A DNA stretch of 64,000 bases from Meiothermus sp. (GCF_026004115.1 NZ_BPIM01000001.1:1902501-1966500), one strand, 5' to 3'. Shown: positions 1 to 10,234, numbered from the stretch's first letter. Notes: generated from the letters alone by a model not told the origin. Translations and numbers: made by a program.

Positions 1-140
1 GATCCTCGCGCCAGCCTTCGTATTGGGGCGCAACGAAGAGAGTACCGAATACTCCAAATTCTGTCAACACCCCTGGGCAAGAACGAGCAACAAAATACGC
101 AGGAGGTTTGAGGTCTCCTACGCGGATTATGGAATTTGCC

Positions 141-1094
141 TTACTCACCAAGCACGGCTTTGAGTTGCGGCATTTGTTTGAGTACCAGATAGCGAATGAC
201 ACCCGTTCCGCCGGTGCCCCGTAGCAAGAGCACCAGTGAAGCCTTATCGCTGATACGGTTTACCATGACGGTTTTTCCAAGGTACTCGAGGCCGAGACTC
301 TGGATAGAAGAGAGCTGGTATTTTTCACCCATAACGCTCGAGATAGAAAGCATGGTGTGGAGGTAAGTAGCCAGCAGGTCGGGCTCTTCAATAGTTTGGC
401 CCGCCCAGGACAGCAATTGACCCGTATTGCTTATCACCAGAACACTTTCAACCTCGGGCTTGTCTAAAAAAGGCCGTAGCCCTTCCATCAGCGCTTGATG
501 GGGGGGCTCTGCGTTGGCGGGCATGCTGGGCACAGGCGGAGTCGGTACAGGCGCTGCTTGGGGGAGGGTTGGGGGCTCAGCCTGGCTGGCTGTAATTGGT
601 GCAGACGCGCTTGGAGCGGGGGTAGACGCAACAGGGGTTGGGGCTGGAGCTGCCATGAAAATGGGCGTTGCGGCTGGGCTGGGAGCTGGTGATGGCTCGC
701 CGGTGGTAGGAGGTGCTTGCTTGGCGGCGCTTAGGGCACGCTCGATTTTGGGGAAAAGGTCGTCGGGGGTGAAGGGTTTGGAAACCACATCGAAGGCCCC
801 CGCTTGTTGGGCTTGAGCCACCACGCCCTCGTTGATAATGCCCGAAATCAGGATAACCGGCACCCTTTTGGTGGACTCTCGCATCTTGAGCATCTGGCAG
901 AGTTCAAAACCGCTCATGCCGGGCATGACCACATCGGCAATGACCAGGTGGGGTGTGTTGCGGCTGACCGCCTCGAGGCCTTGTTCGGCAGACTCGCTGG
1001 TCGTGACGACCAGGCCACGGGTGGACAACAGTTTCTCCAGCACTTTCCGTACGCTGGTACTGTCGTCAACAACTAGAACCTTGGCTCCTTGCAT
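141..1094 (-). CDS. Response regulator with C-terminal roadblock-like domain
   Basis: This 317-residue protein starts with a complete CheY-like receiver: acidic pair D10-D11, phosphoacceptor D54 in the IADVVMPG motif, and the conserved Lys in SKPF. A long Pro/Ala-rich linker (about residues 125-200) leads to a C-terminal domain of about 110 residues that resembles roadblock/LC7 (MglB-like) folds, ending in YLVLKQMPQLKAVL. Roadblock proteins usually act on small Ras-like GTPases, so a phosphorylation-controlled link to polarity or pilus machinery is plausible, but that is inference. It is the last gene of the chemosensory-like operon, 176 bases after the DUF4388 protein. The receiver call is secure; the roadblock call is from pattern only. 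Confidence 0.85.
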   Translation of the reverse strand: MQGAKVLVVDDSTSVRKVLEKLLSTRGLVVTTSESAEQGLEAVSRNTPHLVIADVVMPGMSGFELCQMLKMRESTKRVPVILISGIINEGVVAQAQQAGAFDVVSKPFTPDDLFPKIERALSAAKQAPPTTGEPSPAPSPAATPIFMAAPAPTPVASTPAPSASAPITASQAEPPTLPQAAPVPTPPVPSMPANAEPPHQALMEGLRPFLDKPEVESVLVISNTGQLLSWAGQTIEEPDLLATYLHTMLSISSVMGEKYQLSSIQSLGLEYLGKTVMVNRISDKASLVLLLRGTGGTGVIRYLVLKQMPQLKAVLGE

Positions 1095-1270
1095 AACTAC
1101 CTCAATGGTAGAACCATATGTGGTCTAAACTGGTGATGTGTGACCATTACCGCAAGAATGGGGTGAGAGCAACTAATCAGGCAGCCATTTCTTAAACCAA
1201 ATCCAGGGGGCACTTTCCTTCCGGTGTGTGCCTGGGGGTCAACAAACGCACTGGATTAGGGTACGTGCAC

Positions 1271-2008
1271 CTAATTGATGCCGTGTTGCCGATGATCCAT
1301 CTCCACAGCCAGGGAAAGCAGGAGCTGATCGGTACTCTTGCGAATCGTGACGGGCTCCAGAAAGAAATCGGCTTCTGTCAGGGGTTCGAAGTGAAAATGA
1401 CCTTTTTGTTGTTGCTCAGCTTGGAGCAACAGGTGTAATACTGCATCTTCGCCACTTTTTCCCATGTACTCGGCGTGGATGAGCTGGCCTTTGTTAAAGA
1501 GCCAACTGGCGCTGCTACCTTCGATCTCGACCTGCAAGCGCCCGGTTTTGGCCGATTTAGCCAGCCACTGGGCCAGCTCAAACAGGCTCATATCGCCCAA
1601 CTGCCCCTGGATGCCGTGTTGTGCGACGGAATTGGCGGGTTCGGAGATGTAGGTCTTGCGGGTGAGCTCGAGGATCAGTTTATAAGCACTGCGTACTACC
1701 TCGGCCACCGGCGTATCGAGGGGCATGATCAGGTCGAGGTCGCTGGTTCTGGGTGAGGCGGTATCGTCGAGCAGGACAAAGGGCACCAGGTTGAGCTGGG
1801 GATCGGAGCGCACCATGTCGAAAAACTCCGCGCCGCTCAGATCGCTGAGCGAGGCGGTACTGACGATTACATCGGGCCGACTGCGCTCCAGGAGGGTCAT
1901 GGCATAAAGGGCGCTGTCCTCAACCTGGACGTCAAACCCCGACAGGGAAAAACTGTCTTTGAGCGCGATGCCGCGCTCGGATTGACCGGTGAGGATCAGG
2001 GCTCTCAT
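1271..2008 (-). CDS. Pseudoreceiver-DUF4388 (PATAN-like) regulator
   Basis: Two domains are visible in about 245 residues. The N-terminal 115 residues follow the receiver fold pattern, but the acidic pair is replaced by ILTGQS and the phosphoacceptor strand reads DVIVSTASLSD, with no Asp at the usual place, so it is probably not phosphorylated. Residues about 130-240 match DUF4388 (GQLGDMSLFELAQWLAKSAKTG, WLFNKGQLIHAEY), the PATAN-type output module seen in cyanobacterial phototaxis and pilus regulators. ATG at 2008 is preferred over TTG at 2011 because AAGGAG lies eight bases upstream. It sits between CheA and the roadblock regulator. Binding to a partner rather than phosphotransfer is the likely mode of action (inference). 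Confidence 0.85.
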   Translation of the reverse strand: MRALILTGQSERGIALKDSFSLSGFDVQVEDSALYAMTLLERSRPDVIVSTASLSDLSGAEFFDMVRSDPQLNLVPFVLLDDTASPRTSDLDLIMPLDTPVAEVVRSAYKLILELTRKTYISEPANSVAQHGIQGQLGDMSLFELAQWLAKSAKTGRLQVEIEGSSASWLFNKGQLIHAEYMGKSGEDAVLHLLLQAEQQQKGHFHFEPLTEADFFLEPVTIRKSTDQLLLSLAVEMDHRQHGIN

Positions 2009-2104
2009 CAAAGAATCTCCTTTGTCAAGTCAGTGCTCCTGGTAATAGCTGTAAACGACTTTCCTGACGAACGGTTTTGTTGGGGATGCTGGATGGAGCT
2101 CCGG

Positions 2105-4873
2105 CTACACTCCCTGCAAAAACCTGTCTAATTCTACCTCGTCGGCGGGCTTGGTCAGGTAGGCATTTGCACCAAGCTCGACGGCCAGGTCGCGGTGTTT
2201 GGACGAGGCCCGGGTGGTCAGCACCGCTATGGGCAAGTGGGCGAGGTTGGGGCGTCGACGCACTTCTTCTAGCAATTCGAAGCCCGACATCCGGGGCATC
2301 TCGAGGTCGGTGACCACGGCCTGGAAGGGTTGCTGCTCCAGGAGCTCGAGGGCCTCCTGCCCGTCGGCTGCGGTAACCACCTGGTGTCCGGCCTTGCGCA
2401 GCATCTGTGCCACCACCTTGCGAACCGAGAGTGAGTCGTCCACCAACAGCACTGGCAACCGCCGGGTGGAGGCAGTCTCGATGCGGGTGTGGATGGGCAT
2501 GGCGGTATCTAAGGAGAGAAGGCCGCTTGGACTCAAGACCAGGATGACCTCCCCGCTCGGTGCGATGGTCGCACCCATCAGGTGGGTTAACTCGGAAAGG
2601 GGCCCGCTAAGGGGTTTGACCAGGGCTTGTTGCAAGCCAATAAATCGCTCGACCGCCAGTGCGACCAGGGCCCCACCCCGACCTTCCACCACGGCCAGGT
2701 CGTACTCTTCCTGCGCTATGGGGGGTAAGCCCAGCAGCTTGCTGAGTGTTTTGATAGGAATGGGGCTGCCTTCGTAGATCACTTCCCGCTGGCCGGCAGG
2801 CGCGGTGAGCAGGGTCAAAAGGCTTTCGCGCGGAAGGGCGATCACCTGCCCTCCGGTCTGGAGCAACAGAATGTCCGAAACCACCAGGTTCTGCGGGACG
2901 CGCAGGCGGACGGTAGTACCCAGCCCATGGCGGGTTTCCACAGTCAGATCGCCGCGCAGACGACGGATGGTAGCCGCTACGGCATCCATGCCCACCCCGC
3001 GCCCGGCCACATCCGAGACCACCTCGGCGGTAGAGAGCCCGGAGATAAAGATAAGCTGAACGGCTTCCTCCGGGCGCAGGGCCTCCACCTGTTCTTGTGT
3101 AAGCAGGCCCCTTTCTACCGCTTTTTTCTTGACCGCCTCGAGGTCGATGCCCCGGCCATCGTCGCTGATTTCCAGCACCAGGGTGTTGCGCTGTTGCAAG
3201 GTGCGGATGGTCAGGGTCCCCTGGGCCTCCTTGCCTTTGGCCCGGCGTTCCTCCGGGCTCTCCAGCCCGTGAATGACCGCATTGTTGACCAGGTGGATGA
3301 GGGCTTCGGACAAGCCGTCCAGTAGCACCGAGTCAATTTCGACCTGCTCCCCCTGGAACTTTATCTGGACAGGTTTTGCACCGGCGATTTGTTGTATCTG
3401 GCGGGTAAGACGCTGGTAGAAGCGGCCAATGGGAATCAGGCGTGCGCGGTTAACTTCTTCGCGTAAGCTCTGGGAGAGCTTTTCGAATAACTCCGTTTCC
3501 TGGCGGAAAGCTTTGATCTGTTCACTCAAGCTGCTGCGAACCTCGGCCAAGTCGCTGGTCATCTCCTGGATGGAGCGGGCCAGGATGTTGAGGTCGTCGT
3601 AGCGGTCGAACTCGAGCTCGGAGAAAAGCTCCTGTACGGTTTTGCCCAGGGTGCTTTGGGCCTGGGGGGATTGGCCGGGGTTCTGGGCTTCCTGCGCCAG
3701 TGAAAGACGGGGGTTGAGGTAGCGATTTTCGAAGTCGGTGGTGGTACGTAAAAGTCGCTGCCGGGCTGTTTCCAGCAGGTTATCCATTTCCTCAAAGCGC
3801 TGGGCCAGCAATTCCAGGCGGGAGCGAGCCACCAGGGTTTCACCGGCCAGGTTGAGCAGGGCATCGAGGCGCTCGAGGCTCACCCGCACCGAAGCCGTGC
3901 TGCTGGGGCGGGCCCGCCGGGCAGGGGCTGTGGCCGCCGAAGTAGTGGCAGCAGGGGCTGCTTGCGCTTCAGGTCGAACTGGGGCTTCTCGACCCAGCAA
4001 AAGCGCCAGGTGGCTTTGTAGCTCAAAGAGCTGGTCGTTAAGGCTTTGGGCGGCCTGGGGGTCTTTGTCCTCGGCTACCCCAATCATCTTGCCCAGTACC
4101 TGCGCGCCTTCCAGCATCACCTGGGCTATTTCGTGGCTCCAGGTTCTCTGCCCCTCGCGTACCTCCACCATCAGGTCTTCAAGCTGGTGGGCCAGGGCAC
4201 CGATGGGTTTGCAGCCCACCGAGTAAGCTGCGCCCTTTACCGTGTGCATGGCCCGAAACAGCGCCCGCAGGTGTTCGCCGCTCTCGTCACCGGACTGCAG
4301 GCTTGCCAGGATGTTGCCCACCTGGTCGAGGTTTTCCAGGGTTTCGGGGGCAAAAAACTCCCAGAACTCGGCGTTTTGCCTGTAGAACCCCTGTAACTCT
4401 TCCACCACCCCCGCCTTGGGGCTAGGCGGTAGTGGGACAGCTTCTTCGGTGGGTTCAGGGGTTTCTCGAACAAAGGCGTCGGGGTTGAGGGCGGTTAGCT
4501 CCTTGATCAGTTCGGCAGCCCCCAGCCGGCCTAGCTCGAGGCCTACCCGCCCTTCCTCGCCGTGGATGGCGATGTTTTCCAGTGCGGTAATCAGTACAGC
4601 CGTGACCTGGCCCATAAACTCGATGACTTTGGCCTGCTGCCCTTCGGTGTAATGGGGTGCGGCCTCCAGAATGCGCTCAGCCAGGGCCCCCAGGTTTGAA
4701 GTTTGGGGAAAACCATACAAGCCTGCCGAACCCTTGAGGCGGTGAGCCATCACCACCAGGGGCTCGTGACGACCTATGGCCAGGAACTCGGCGGCCTGCT
4801 CGAAGACCACCACAGTTTCCCAGGCCTCGTCGAGGAAACTTTGCAGCAGATCGGGTGTGGTCGTGGCGGACAT
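2105..4873 (-). CDS. cheA: Hybrid CheA-type histidine kinase with two Hpt domains and a receiver
   Basis: This is the central kinase (922 residues). Domain order is: Hpt 1 with the phospho-His motif HRLKGSAGLYGF (His44), Hpt 2 with HTVKGAA (His210), a dimerisation segment and coiled region (about 330-500), an HATPase domain with N-box HLVNNAVIHG, ISDDGRGID and GRGVGMD, a CheW-like domain, and a C-terminal receiver with VLLVDDS, TDLEMPRMSG and a YLTKP Lys. The arrangement resembles ChpA/PixL kinases of pilus-linked systems more than flagellar CheA. AGGAG precedes the ATG. It follows the MCP gene by eight bases and is clearly co-transcribed. Phosphate probably passes to the CheY-like protein and to the downstream roadblock regulator. 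Confidence 0.95.
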   Translation of the reverse strand: MSATTTPDLLQSFLDEAWETVVVFEQAAEFLAIGRHEPLVVMAHRLKGSAGLYGFPQTSNLGALAERILEAAPHYTEGQQAKVIEFMGQVTAVLITALENIAIHGEEGRVGLELGRLGAAELIKELTALNPDAFVRETPEPTEEAVPLPPSPKAGVVEELQGFYRQNAEFWEFFAPETLENLDQVGNILASLQSGDESGEHLRALFRAMHTVKGAAYSVGCKPIGALAHQLEDLMVEVREGQRTWSHEIAQVMLEGAQVLGKMIGVAEDKDPQAAQSLNDQLFELQSHLALLLGREAPVRPEAQAAPAATTSAATAPARRARPSSTASVRVSLERLDALLNLAGETLVARSRLELLAQRFEEMDNLLETARQRLLRTTTDFENRYLNPRLSLAQEAQNPGQSPQAQSTLGKTVQELFSELEFDRYDDLNILARSIQEMTSDLAEVRSSLSEQIKAFRQETELFEKLSQSLREEVNRARLIPIGRFYQRLTRQIQQIAGAKPVQIKFQGEQVEIDSVLLDGLSEALIHLVNNAVIHGLESPEERRAKGKEAQGTLTIRTLQQRNTLVLEISDDGRGIDLEAVKKKAVERGLLTQEQVEALRPEEAVQLIFISGLSTAEVVSDVAGRGVGMDAVAATIRRLRGDLTVETRHGLGTTVRLRVPQNLVVSDILLLQTGGQVIALPRESLLTLLTAPAGQREVIYEGSPIPIKTLSKLLGLPPIAQEEYDLAVVEGRGGALVALAVERFIGLQQALVKPLSGPLSELTHLMGATIAPSGEVILVLSPSGLLSLDTAMPIHTRIETASTRRLPVLLVDDSLSVRKVVAQMLRKAGHQVVTAADGQEALELLEQQPFQAVVTDLEMPRMSGFELLEEVRRRPNLAHLPIAVLTTRASSKHRDLAVELGANAYLTKPADEVELDRFLQGV

Positions 4874-4881
4874 ACGGGCTC

Positions 4882-7200
4882 CTAGTCGGGCAGGCGGAAA
4901 CGGCTCAGATTGCGGGCGAGCTCTTGTGCCAGCACGCGCATGGCCTCGGCGGACTGGCGGCCTTCCTGGCTTTCGGTTCTGGTTTGTTGGGCGGTGTGGG
5001 CAATTTTCTGCACAGCCTGATCTACCCGCTCCACCACCGATACCTGGCTCTGCGCCAGGCTCGAGATTTCCTGGGCCAGATTGGCGGACTGTGCGGCCAG
5101 CTGGGCGATTTCCTCGAGGCGACTCCCGGCGCTGTTGGCCACACCATAGCCGGTTTCTACCTCGCGCACCCCGTCTTGTACCAGCCCCACCACACGGGTA
5201 ATGTCGCTTTGTACCTGCTGTACCAGATGGCTTACCCGGTTGGTCTCGCGGGCCGACTCCTCGGCCAGCTTGCGAATTTCGTCGGCCACAATGGCAAAGC
5301 GGCGACCAGCCACGCCTGCGCCCGCTGCCTCGAAGGAAGCGTTGAGGGCCAAAAGGTTGGTTTGCGAGGCGAAGTCCTCGAGCACTTTGGTAATGCTCTC
5401 GATCTCGGCTGAGCGCTGGGCCAGTGCGGTAATGCTCTCCGCGATGAGCTGCATTTCCGTACGAATGTCGCTCATGCCCGCAAGGGTCTGGGTCACTGCC
5501 TGACGGCCAAGCTGGGCCGACTCGAGGGTCTGGCGGGCGGCCTGAGCGGTGATGCCTGCGCTCTCAGCCATTTGGCGAATGCTGGAGGTCACGACCTGGG
5601 TCTGGTTTTGCACCTGACTCACTTCTTGGGCCTGCAAAAGCGCGCCCGAGGCAATGGAAGAAGTGAGCTGATCCATCTGAGCTGCGGTTTCGTTAACCGA
5701 GTCGGCGGCTTGCTTCACACCCTTGAGCAAGTAAGCAATTTCCTCCAGGGTGAGGTTGACCGCATCTACCACGTTGCCCAGCACATCATTGCTGACCTCG
5801 CCGCGCTTGGTCAGGTCGCCCTGGGCAATCTCGGAGGCAATGTCCAGGAAACGCCGTACGTTTTGCTGGAGTTGCAGCCCCCGCTGGCGTTCTTCCTCTT
5901 GTTGCTTCATCAGGCTTCGCAGGGTAAGGATAGACTGGTTAAGAGTCTTACCCACCAGCCCCAGTTCGTCGTTGGAGCGTATGTGTACGAGTGAGGAAAG
6001 ATTACCTTCGCCCAGATGTGAGGCAGTTTTGGTTAGTTCGCGAACAGGCGCCAGGATGGAGTTGAGCACCCCCACAATCAGCCACAGAGCCAGTACCAGG
6101 GTCGAGACCACGATGAACAAGCTGAGTACCTGGTTGTTGACCAGCTGCCCCAAACGCTGATCGAGAACCACATTGAGCTGGGACAAACCCGCGTTGTTAA
6201 CAGCAAAATAGGCATCGACAGGGCGGCTGAGTTGTTCGAAATATAGTGTGGGCCCCAAGGCAAACTGCTTGCTCAGCACTTCCCGCCGGGTCAGATCGGC
6301 CGCCGATTCGGTGATGGCCCGGGCCGAGTTCACACGTTCACTCAGGGTATTTCCCAGAATAGGATTGGCGGTCAGGGCATTTTGAACTGTCCGCTCTAAA
6401 GGGGCTGTAAGCGAGGCAATCTCGCCTAAGTTGGTGCCCCGGTTTGCCAGAGTGGCCAACAGGCCGCTCAAGCGCTTTTCTTGCTCAGGGGATAGCGCTT
6501 TGGATTGCAACGCGGTTGTGCCCAGGCCCTGGATTTGACTCAGCGCTTCCATCACCGGAGGTAGACGATAAACCACCGCGTCTACAAGCCAGTAACTTTG
6601 TTTGGTTGGATCGAGAAGGAGGTTAGAGCCGGAGGCAATCCTTTCGTTGAGGCTGAAGACCTGCTGTATCAGACGGGTATGCTCTATAAAGCTGCGATTT
6701 GTGCTTTGATTTACAGCCTGGAGGGTGTTCCAGTTGACTTTGAGCGTCTCCAGATCCTTGTCTAGACCGAAGGGATCGCCCTCCGCGCGGTTGATTTGTT
6801 GTAAGAGGGAAAGGCTGCGTTGTACTTCTTCGGCTTTCTTGCTGCGCTCTATGGCCAAATCCTGATTGCCCGACAGTACCGCAGCGCTCATTCCACGATG
6901 CTCGGCCAGGGCCTTAATCACACTGCTGGTGTACTGTAAGAAAAGCACGCCCTGCTTTTCCGCTCGCACAAAATTGATGTCGCTCTGCTGCTCGGAAACC
7001 AGTGAGAAGAGCAGATAAAAGATGGGGAAGAGCAAGGGGATCACCAGCAGGGCCAGCTTGTAGGAGACGCGAAGGTTGCCGAAAAACCCCGTGCTGGGGG
7101 CCTCGAGGGTTTCGGCATCCACGCGTACCTTTCGGCTCTGGGCCCCCAGGAGCCCCACTTGCTTAATCTCCACCTCTCGGAAGTCGCGCTGTAAAGCCAT
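4882..7200 (-). CDS. Methyl-accepting chemotaxis-like transducer
   Basis: This is a 772-residue transmembrane receptor. A cytoplasmic N-terminal stretch of about 45 residues precedes the first membrane helix (LALLVIPLLFPIFYLLFSLV). A periplasmic region of about 300 residues, rich in helices, ends at a second helix near residue 355-380 (LFIVVSTLVLALWLIVG). A HAMP-like linker and the coiled-coil signalling domain follow, with tip sequence [17 protein letters not shown]. That tip differs from the common EAARAGE form. The C-terminal RFRLPD is shared with the neighbouring receptor, pointing to duplication. It lies between cheA and the second receptor. The ligand cannot be deduced. Start: ATG with GGGGAAC upstream. 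Confidence 0.93.
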   Translation of the reverse strand: MALQRDFREVEIKQVGLLGAQSRKVRVDAETLEAPSTGFFGNLRVSYKLALLVIPLLFPIFYLLFSLVSEQQSDINFVRAEKQGVLFLQYTSSVIKALAEHRGMSAAVLSGNQDLAIERSKKAEEVQRSLSLLQQINRAEGDPFGLDKDLETLKVNWNTLQAVNQSTNRSFIEHTRLIQQVFSLNERIASGSNLLLDPTKQSYWLVDAVVYRLPPVMEALSQIQGLGTTALQSKALSPEQEKRLSGLLATLANRGTNLGEIASLTAPLERTVQNALTANPILGNTLSERVNSARAITESAADLTRREVLSKQFALGPTLYFEQLSRPVDAYFAVNNAGLSQLNVVLDQRLGQLVNNQVLSLFIVVSTLVLALWLIVGVLNSILAPVRELTKTASHLGEGNLSSLVHIRSNDELGLVGKTLNQSILTLRSLMKQQEEERQRGLQLQQNVRRFLDIASEIAQGDLTKRGEVSNDVLGNVVDAVNLTLEEIAYLLKGVKQAADSVNETAAQMDQLTSSIASGALLQAQEVSQVQNQTQVVTSSIRQMAESAGITAQAARQTLESAQLGRQAVTQTLAGMSDIRTEMQLIAESITALAQRSAEIESITKVLEDFASQTNLLALNASFEAAGAGVAGRRFAIVADEIRKLAEESARETNRVSHLVQQVQSDITRVVGLVQDGVREVETGYGVANSAGSRLEEIAQLAAQSANLAQEISSLAQSQVSVVERVDQAVQKIAHTAQQTRTESQEGRQSAEAMRVLAQELARNLSRFRLPD

Positions 7201-7214
7201 ACAAGTTCCCCTGC

Positions 7215-9482
7215 TTATGCTGGCAGCCGGAAGCGGGTGAGGCTCTGGCTCAGCTGCTGCGCCAGAACCCGCAGTTCCTCGGCGGTCTGGCGGCCTTTGC
7301 GGCTTTCCTCGTCGGTTTGCAGGGCAGTGTTGTAAATATCCTGCACCACATTCGTCACTTCCTCTACCCGGCTCACCTGTTCCTGGGCCACTTCAGCTAC
7401 GCGGCGTGCGGCCTCGGCGGATTGCTGGGCTAAGGCTGCGATTTGCTCGAGCTTGCTGCCAGCTTCGGTAGCGATGCGATAGCCCTGTTCCACCTCGCGG
7501 GTACCGCCTTCTACCGAGATCACTACGCCTTGAATCTCGGTCTGAATCCCCTTAACCAGAAGGCTGACACGCTGGGCTGCACGGGCCGAATCCTCGGCCA
7601 GCTTGCGTACCTGATCGGCCACCACCGCGAAGCGGGCACCGGCCTCACCGGCCCCGGCCGCCTCGATGGCAGCGTTCAGGGCCAGCAGGTTGGTTTGCTT
7701 GGCAATACGTCCAATGGTGTCCACCACCTCGGAAATCTCCAGAGAGCGGTCTGAAAGACCCTTGATGCTCTTGGAGATGCTCTGCACCTCGCGGCGAATG
7801 TTTTGCATGCCGCTCAGGGTGTTTTGCACCGCATCCTTACCTTCCAGTGCGGCTTCTTTGGCCTGCATAACCAGACCAGTGCCCTGCACGATTTGACCGG
7901 CCATGCTGCGAATAGTTTCGGTGGCATCGAGGGCTTCGATGCGTGCCCTGGCCGAAAGCTCGGCCTGCGATTCGGCTTTTTCCAGCACGCTTCCCGAGCT
8001 CAGGGCCATCTGCAAGGCACCCTGGTTTACCATCTCGGTCGCATTCTGTACCTGCTTGAGCAGGTAGGCGATCTCCTCAACCGTCAGGTTCACTGCGTCT
8101 ACCACGTTGCCCAGCACGTCCTCGGTCACACGCCCGCGCTTGGTCAGGTCGCCTTGGGCAATGTCCATGGCCACGTTCAGGAAGGCCCCGATGTTTTCTT
8201 GCAGGAGCTGGCTTTGCCGGAGTTGTTCGGCGTCCGCTTCGGCTTTGGCCTTGAGCTGCGCGGTGGTTTCGTTGAAGGTGCGGGCCAGCGAACCGAGTTC
8301 GTCGGAGGATTGAACGGGTATCTGCACCCCAAGGTCGCCTTTGCGCAAGCGAAGCGAGGCGCTAAACAACTGCCCTAGTGGTCGAGTAATCGAGCGGGCT
8401 ACCGCCCCAACCAGGCCAAAAGTAAGGGCCAGGAACAGAGCGAAGAGTACAAAGGTGATGAGCTGACCCCGTTGAAGTAAGAAAATGCGCTCTTCAAGAC
8501 GGTTATCTAACTGGACAAGTGCCGCAAAGCCAAATTGGGTGAGAATATCTATGGCGGCACCTAAGGCTTGGTTGTAATCCTTGGCCGAGAAGCTCAGGCG
8601 TGTGGGCGAGACAATTTCGTTGATGGCCAGGACATAGGCTTCTCGAACCAGTCCCTCGGTCTGGCTGAGGGGCCCCGACAAGACCCTGGCGATCCTGGCG
8701 TCTTTTTCTGCTGCAAATGCGATCTGCTGTTTCAGCTCGAGGAGGTTCTGGCCAATCTTTACGGCCAGAGCGTTCACCTCGGCACGCTCATATGCGTTGG
8801 CAGTGCCTTTCTTGAGGATATTGAGGCCCAGGTTGTGCAGGCGGGCCAGATCTTCTCGCATGGCAGGGATGAGATTGACGGTGGAGGTGACGAGGTAATA
8901 GGTGTTGAGTTCAGGGTCGAGGATTAGTTGAGAGTTGTTGGCAACCCGAACAATCAGTTGTTGGATTTCGGCTAATAATGCGCCATGCTCTTCGAAATTG
9001 CTGACAGAGTCCAGGCCGATGGCTTGATCCTTGAGCCGGGTCCAGCTTCTCTTCAGGCTGGCAATTTGATCGCTGACAGCCATTTGGCCTTTGAGCTTTT
9101 GGTCAAGCTGGCTCAACGCCTCGAGGGCAGCGTCAACCTCGGCAGCTTTGCTGGAGATTTCCTCTTTAGAACCCTGCCCCACGAGGAACCGGTCTACGTT
9201 TCGGCGGTGCTGACCGATTTTCACCATGCTCTCGTAGAGTGCGGTGACGTACTGAGCACCGTCCGCCTCGTTCCAGGCGGAGTTGATACGGTATTGCTGG
9301 GCGTTGTGTACAGAAATGACCATTAGCGAAACCGGAATCAAGAATGCAACGCTGATAAGCAGCAGTTTTTGCCAGATTTTGAGCGAACCGAGCAGGCCCC
9401 CTACCTGCATCATCTGGGTAGGGGCTGCTGGGGTGGGGCGACGGGCCGGGCGTACGGCGGTTTTGGGGGTACGGCGGGTCAT
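7215..9482 (-). CDS. Methyl-accepting chemotaxis-like transducer coupled to MHYT protein
   Basis: This is a 755-residue paralogue of the adjacent receptor. It has a Pro/Thr-rich cytoplasmic start, membrane helix 1 ([19 protein letters not shown]), an external helical domain of about 300 residues, helix 2 near 345-365, HAMP, and a coiled-coil signalling domain with tip [18 protein letters not shown] and [14 protein letters not shown]. It ends TRFRLPA, parallel to RFRLPD in its neighbour. Its ATG overlaps the TGA of the MHYT gene by four bases (ATGA), so the two are probably translationally coupled and may form one sensory unit. No obvious C-terminal CheR-docking pentapeptide is present, in keeping with the absence of CheR from the operon. 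Confidence 0.93.
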   Translation of the reverse strand: MTRRTPKTAVRPARRPTPAAPTQMMQVGGLLGSLKIWQKLLLISVAFLIPVSLMVISVHNAQQYRINSAWNEADGAQYVTALYESMVKIGQHRRNVDRFLVGQGSKEEISSKAAEVDAALEALSQLDQKLKGQMAVSDQIASLKRSWTRLKDQAIGLDSVSNFEEHGALLAEIQQLIVRVANNSQLILDPELNTYYLVTSTVNLIPAMREDLARLHNLGLNILKKGTANAYERAEVNALAVKIGQNLLELKQQIAFAAEKDARIARVLSGPLSQTEGLVREAYVLAINEIVSPTRLSFSAKDYNQALGAAIDILTQFGFAALVQLDNRLEERIFLLQRGQLITFVLFALFLALTFGLVGAVARSITRPLGQLFSASLRLRKGDLGVQIPVQSSDELGSLARTFNETTAQLKAKAEADAEQLRQSQLLQENIGAFLNVAMDIAQGDLTKRGRVTEDVLGNVVDAVNLTVEEIAYLLKQVQNATEMVNQGALQMALSSGSVLEKAESQAELSARARIEALDATETIRSMAGQIVQGTGLVMQAKEAALEGKDAVQNTLSGMQNIRREVQSISKSIKGLSDRSLEISEVVDTIGRIAKQTNLLALNAAIEAAGAGEAGARFAVVADQVRKLAEDSARAAQRVSLLVKGIQTEIQGVVISVEGGTREVEQGYRIATEAGSKLEQIAALAQQSAEAARRVAEVAQEQVSRVEEVTNVVQDIYNTALQTDEESRKGRQTAEELRVLAQQLSQSLTRFRLPA

Positions 9483-10234
9483 GCTTCAGCCTCCTGGGCT
9501 TTTTCTGCGGAGGTCTCGAGCAGCGAGGTCAGGAACATCGGCAGCCCCACGACCGCTACGGCCAGCAGCAAGAAGAGGTTGAGCGAAAGCAGGCTTCCAC
9601 TGGCCACCATGCTGTGAATTTCTTCAGTGCCCGTTGCGGTAAAACGGGCTGCCAGCATGGCAGTGTAGTGCATGAAGGGGATGGCCGAGCCGGTGATGAT
9701 GGCGGTGATCAGGTGGCGAAAAGGAACCAGATTAAATGCCGGGCTGGTGAGCGTCCAGATGCCAAAGGTACCCAGTGCGACTGCCACCAAAACCGAGAGC
9801 GCGACCATGGGAAGGTCGAAGGTCAGCCTGGCATCCAGGCGCATGGCGAACATACCCACGTAGTGCATCACACCGATGCCCGCACCCAGAAAAAACCCTG
9901 CACCCAGCACCTGGGTAAAGCTGACCTTAGATTTGCTGACCAACTGGAAGGCCGCCGCAGCGCCAAAAATAGCGAAGAACACCGAGGCCAGGGTAAGGAG
10001 GGGGTCGTAGGCTACCAGCATGTCGAGCTGTAAGGCGGTCATGGCAGTGAAGTGCATGGCCCAGACCCCCAGCCCAAAGGTGGCGGCGCCCATCCAGAGC
10101 CAGCCCCCACCGGTGACCCCTTGTCGCAGGCGGTTGATGACGGCCAGTGCGGCATAGGATGTAAAAATGGCAATCAGGAACGAAGCGCCCACCAGCAGGG
10201 GGTCGTGGTTCATGGGAAGATGTGTTTGTTCCAT
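9479..10234 (-). CDS. Stand-alone MHYT-domain integral membrane sensor
   Basis: This 251-residue protein is almost entirely membrane-embedded, with about seven hydrophobic helices. It carries three MHYT motifs: MHFTAM near residue 59, MHYVGM near 127 and MHYTAM near 193. The MHYT family is predicted to bind copper and to sense a diatomic gas such as O2, CO or NO; it is normally fused to GGDEF, EAL, kinase or adenylyl cyclase outputs. Here there is no output domain, only a short acidic tail. The stop codon overlaps the start of the downstream chemoreceptor (ATGA), so signal is likely passed to that receptor in trans (inference). AAGGAG precedes the ATG at good spacing. Confidence 0.93.
   Translation of the reverse strand: MEQTHLPMNHDPLLVGASFLIAIFTSYAALAVINRLRQGVTGGGWLWMGAATFGLGVWAMHFTAMTALQLDMLVAYDPLLTLASVFFAIFGAAAAFQLVSKSKVSFTQVLGAGFFLGAGIGVMHYVGMFAMRLDARLTFDLPMVALSVLVAVALGTFGIWTLTSPAFNLVPFRHLITAIITGSAIPFMHYTAMLAARFTATGTEEIHSMVASGSLLSLNLFLLLAVAVVGLPMFLTSLLETSAEKAQEAEA

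Noticed and set aside
1-140. Possible gene end at the left edge
   Set aside because: No open frame with family resemblance enters the window here; nothing supportable.
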